Shown here: positions 61,559 to 64,000 of the stretch, one piece after another
Layout of the letters: each line of letters starts with the position of its first letter
Numbering within the stretch: the stretch's first letter is position 1
Made by a program: the position numbers and the translations under genes
Assembly (NCBI RefSeq): GCF_900113525.1
Contig: NZ_FOPP01000005.1
Location: 62,001-126,000 of the forward strand
Origin: Pedobacter insulae
GTDB taxonomy: Bacteria; Bacteroidota; Bacteroidia; Sphingobacteriales; Sphingobacteriaceae
Direction of reading: 5' to 3'
Length of the DNA stretch: 64,000 nucleotides
The notes under the pieces: generated by a model
What the model was told of the DNA's origin: nothing
Seen by the model: the letters and a program-made list of their open reading frames with translations, nothing else
Databases searched by the model: none

Positions 61559-63073
61559 ATGAAAATATTAGCTTCCATCCTAACGGGTTTACTGTTAATT
61601 GGCGGACAACCTATCGCAAAAAAAAGCATACCAAGCGCACATTTATACGTGTCTAATTATGAAAATGTTTTAGGTACATCCTTAGAGTTCAAATTTATAA
61701 GCTTGTATGAAGCGGAAGCCGAAAAGGCAGAACAGGCAGCTTTATCGGAGATCGAGAGATTGTCGGCGGTTTTTAGCGCATATGATGCTAATAGCGAATT
61801 TAGCAAGTGGATGAATAGCGATTTGAACAAACCTGTTAAGGTTTCGAGAGAACTCTTTGATATGTTACAACTTTTTGAGCAATGGAAAGAACGCACTGAC
61901 GGCGCGCTTGATGCATCGGCCGCTGTTGCCAACAATTTGTGGAAAGAAGCAGCAAAGAGTCAAAAATTGCCGACTGCTGAACAACTTAAAGAGGCGGTAC
62001 AAACAATGAATCAACAACATTATAGCTTAAATAAACAGGACCAAACAGCAACGCGACTTACAAACGCTCCCTTAATAATGAATACTTTTGCAAAGAGTTA
62101 CATCATTGATCTATCATGTAATGCGGCACTTTCAAGTTCTAAAATCAAGGCTGCTATTGTAAATATTGGTGGTGATTTAGTGATAAAGGGAGATGTAAAC
62201 GAGATTGTGAAGGTAACCAATCCTTTAGCAAATGCTGAAAATGATGCTCCGCTCGATCAGCTTTTAATTCAGCACAAAGCCATCGCTACTAGTGGAAATT
62301 ACCGCAGAGGTGAACAAATAGGAAGGCATTGGTATTCGCATATTGTTGATCCCCGTACTGCAAGACCAGTTGATGGCGTGATTAGTGCTACCGTAGTTGC
62401 AGCAAATGCTACCGATGCAGGGGCACTGGCAACGGCATTTAACGTGCTATCATTAGCCGAAAGTAAAGCTTTAGCCGAAACGATTGAGGGTGCTGAATAT
62501 TTAATCATAACGACTTCAGGTAAAAGAGTAGAAAGCAAGGGCTGGTCAACCTTAGTTGATCCGGCGAGCAAGCAGGCCAAAACTGTTGCGAATACGGAAT
62601 ATAGTGGCGCAGAAAAACTCTGGGATCCTAAATACGAGTTAAGCATTACATTCGAATTAAATGTAATTGCAGGAAATACACACAGGCCTTTTGCAGCTAT
62701 CTGGGTAGAAAACGAGGATAGAAAATCGGTGCGTAACCTTGCCCTGTGGTATAATAAAACAAAATGGGTTCCGGATCTTAGAAATTGGTACAGAATTAAC
62801 GGCGAGGTTTTTAAGGCTGATAAAGCCAATTATGCGTCGGTAACAGGAGCAACCCGTTCACCAGGCAAATACACCATCAAATGGGATGGGAAAGATGACA
62901 AAGGAAATTTAGTGCCACAAGGCAAATACACTATCATGATAGAAAGCTCCAAAGAGCATGGAACAGATGAAATTATTCGTCAGCCATTAGAGTTAAGAAA
63001 AGCCGCAAAAAAAGTGACTATTGCCGGGAATGTTGAAATTTCAAACGTAACTTTTGACTTCCGTAAAAAATAA
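61559..63073 (+). CDS. FAD:protein FMN transferase (ApbE) fused to a DUF2271 domain
   Basis: This 504-residue protein has a signal peptide (about 1-20), an ApbE domain (about 35-325) and a C-terminal DUF2271 domain (about 355-495). ApbE moves FMN from FAD to Ser or Thr of target proteins outside the cytoplasm. Its hallmarks are seen: RTDGALDASAAVANNLW, MNTFAKSYIIDL, IVNIGGDLVIKG, ATSGNYRRG and HIVDPRTARPVDGV with NATDAGALATAFNVL, which carries the metal-binding Asp. The DUF2271 part has YELSITFELNVIAGNTHRPF and VTGATRSPGKYTIKWDGKDD. TGAT at 429-432 resembles the S/TGAT flavinylation site, so the enzyme may modify its own C-terminal domain. It overlaps the PepSY gene by 20 nt. Confidence 0.88.
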   Translation: MKILASILTGLLLIGGQPIAKKSIPSAHLYVSNYENVLGTSLEFKFISLYEAEAEKAEQAALSEIERLSAVFSAYDANSEFSKWMNSDLNKPVKVSRELFDMLQLFEQWKERTDGALDASAAVANNLWKEAAKSQKLPTAEQLKEAVQTMNQQHYSLNKQDQTATRLTNAPLIMNTFAKSYIIDLSCNAALSSSKIKAAIVNIGGDLVIKGDVNEIVKVTNPLANAENDAPLDQLLIQHKAIATSGNYRRGEQIGRHWYSHIVDPRTARPVDGVISATVVAANATDAGALATAFNVLSLAESKALAETIEGAEYLIITTSGKRVESKGWSTLVDPASKQAKTVANTEYSGAEKLWDPKYELSITFELNVIAGNTHRPFAAIWVENEDRKSVRNLALWYNKTKWVPDLRNWYRINGEVFKADKANYASVTGATRSPGKYTIKWDGKDDKGNLVPQGKYTIMIESSKEHGTDEIIRQPLELRKAAKKVTIAGNVEISNVTFDFRKK

Positions 63074-63695
63074 CCCCAAGAAGGCCCTTTCTAAAGCAAA
63101 AAGCCCCAAAAAAGAGGTAGCTAAGCTTTCGCGTTGGCTACATATTTACCTTTCCATGGTAAGTTTCGCCATTGTGCTGTTCTTCTCTGTAACGGGTTTA
63201 ACTTTAAACCACCCTTCTTGGTTTGGCGGTGATAAACAGGTTATTGTTAAGAATAAGGGGTTATTAAATGTCGGCTGGGTAAACAACCCCGATACCAATA
63301 AGATTGCGAAGCTTGAGATCGTCGAGTTTTTACGTAAGAACTATCAGGTAAAAGGCGCCGTGAGCGAAATAAGAATTGATGATTATGAGGTGAGTGTTTC
63401 CTTAAAAGGGCCAGCCTATTCGTGTGATGCATTTATAAACCGGGAAACCGGTAGCTACGAAGTTTCAGAGGTCAAAATGGGGGTAATGGCTGTGATGAAT
63501 GACTTACACAAGGGTAGAGATTCTGGTAAGGGATGGGGGTGGATCATTGATATATCAGCCGTATTTTTAATCTTGGTTTCCTTAAGCGGACTAATCTTAT
63601 TATGCTTTATTAAGAAAAAACGTGTGGCAGGTTTTATTACCGGAGTTATTGGCCTATTGCTCTGCTATTTAATCTATGTAATATTTGTGCCCTAA
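63054..63695 (+). CDS. PepSY-domain membrane protein
   Basis: This 213-residue protein has a short basic N-terminus, a first membrane helix (about 25-48, LHIYLSMVSFAIVLFFSVTG, with LTLNHPSWF after it), a PepSY periplasmic domain (about 50-140) and two further helices (about 160-210; IDISAVFLILVSLSGLILLC). This is the PepSY_TM type, where the histidines near the helix ends may bind haem or pass electrons. The start is TTG at 63054 inside the ApbE gene, giving translational coupling. PepSY, ApbE and DUF2271 genes occur together in many bacteria in flavin-based redox loci. Confidence 0.87.
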   Translation: MTSVKNNPKKALSKAKSPKKEVAKLSRWLHIYLSMVSFAIVLFFSVTGLTLNHPSWFGGDKQVIVKNKGLLNVGWVNNPDTNKIAKLEIVEFLRKNYQVKGAVSEIRIDDYEVSVSLKGPAYSCDAFINRETGSYEVSEVKMGVMAVMNDLHKGRDSGKGWGWIIDISAVFLILVSLSGLILLCFIKKKRVAGFITGVIGLLLCYLIYVIFVP

Positions 63696-63758
63696 GATTG
63701 GATTAAGATAATTTATGGAAACCGAGACAAAATACCATCTACAAATAAAACTCGGCTT

Positions 63759-64000
63759 ATGAAATTTACGCTACACTTATTTCCCTTCTTAATCTGTCTC
63801 ACACTGTTTAACGCTACTGCATTTGGCCAGAAATATACTATAGACGATTTTTATAAAGTCGATTCACTCGCAAATCAGGCCCAGCCGAAAGACGCACTTG
63901 CGATCATCGATAAAATGACTGTACAAGCCAGAGCCGAGGGTAATTCGTCAATGCTGATTAAATCCGTTATTTACAAAATGTTGTTCCAGCAATACCTGGA
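63759..64000 (+). CDS. Exported protein, N-terminal part (cut by window edge)
   Basis: The frame is open from an ATG at 63759 to the right edge (80 complete codons). It has a clear signal peptide (about 1-23, ending FGQ) followed by KYTIDDFYKVDSLANQAQPK and a helical segment. The start resembles large alpha-2-macroglobulin/carboxypeptidase-regulatory Bacteroidota surface proteins, but too little is in the window to be sure. It lies 63 nt after the PepSY gene. Confidence 0.6.
   Translation, partial: MKFTLHLFPFLICLTLFNATAFGQKYTIDDFYKVDSLANQAQPKDALAIIDKMTVQARAEGNSSMLIKSVIYKMLFQQYL

Noticed and set aside
62299..62829. Minus-strand frame of 176 codons
   Set aside because: Shadow of the ApbE-DUF2271 fusion, whose motifs on the plus strand are unambiguous.

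Overview
The window looks like chromosomal DNA of a Bacteroidota bacterium of the Sphingobacteriaceae type (Pedobacter or Mucilaginibacter-like). This is inferred from four things: AT-rich core genes that mostly lack Shine-Dalgarno sequences; repeated use of the Bacteroidota -7 promoter box TAnnTTTG; S16 with a long acidic tail and FtsH with a poly-glycine hinge; and many lipoproteins, GIN/DUF4397 proteins and outer-membrane beta-barrels. No rRNA, tRNA, CRISPR array, phage, transposase or classical defence island was seen. It is mostly an ordinary housekeeping region with a few unusual pieces.

Layout. 0-5.4 kb: ftsH (cut by the left edge), rsfS, birA, a split DsbD system (free N-terminal domain plus membrane/thioredoxin part) and pfkA. 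5.4-7.9 kb: a minus-strand run of YbjQ-like protein, alpha/beta hydrolase, Crp/Fnr-type regulator and 5'-nucleotidase. 7.9-12.5 kb: the translation operon rpsP-rimM-trmD-rplS, split between rimM and trmD by a lipoprotein, a membrane protein with an internal repeat and a small XRE regulator. 12.6-24.5 kb: glutamate dehydrogenase family, MscS channel, psd, hpt, an AsmA-like/GT51 transglycosylase, mrp and nfu (Fe-S assembly), def, M16 peptidase and htpG. 24.6-33 kb: metallophosphoesterase, a large outer-membrane beta-barrel protein, a DUF4397 lipoprotein, an ECF sigma factor overlapping an anti-sigma-like/beta-barrel protein, a TlpA thioredoxin and two tandem paralogous small proteins. 33-44.9 kb: Nif3, TM2 and DUF2752 proteins, mfd, M14 peptidase, cdsA, CPBP protease, dusB and apaG. 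44.9-54.6 kb: zinc peptidase, FAD oxidoreductase, purU, rmuC, esterase, thiL, divergent nadA and nadB, gamma carbonic anhydrase. 54.6-64 kb: Ig-like lipoprotein, mnmG, two perfect parS sites, an ABC-F ATPase, a GIN-domain protein, a structured 0.5 kb intergenic region, an ApbE-DUF2271 fusion with a PepSY membrane protein, and the start of a further exported protein.

The most interesting items are: (1) an ApbE flavin transferase fused to a DUF2271 domain that carries a candidate flavinylation motif (TGAT), followed by an overlapping PepSY gene, which suggests a self-contained extracytoplasmic flavin redox module; (2) two perfect 16-bp parS palindromes upstream of mnmG, which place the window in the origin-proximal domain; (3) the three-gene cassette inside the rpsP-rplS operon, flanked by TTGACA/TGTCAA inverted repeats that overlap the cassette promoter and the trmD promoter; (4) several genes whose start codon lies exactly 4 nt after a TAnnTTTG-like box, implying leaderless transcripts; and (5) a family of REP-like palindromes, one with a 21-bp tandem array grafted onto its edge.
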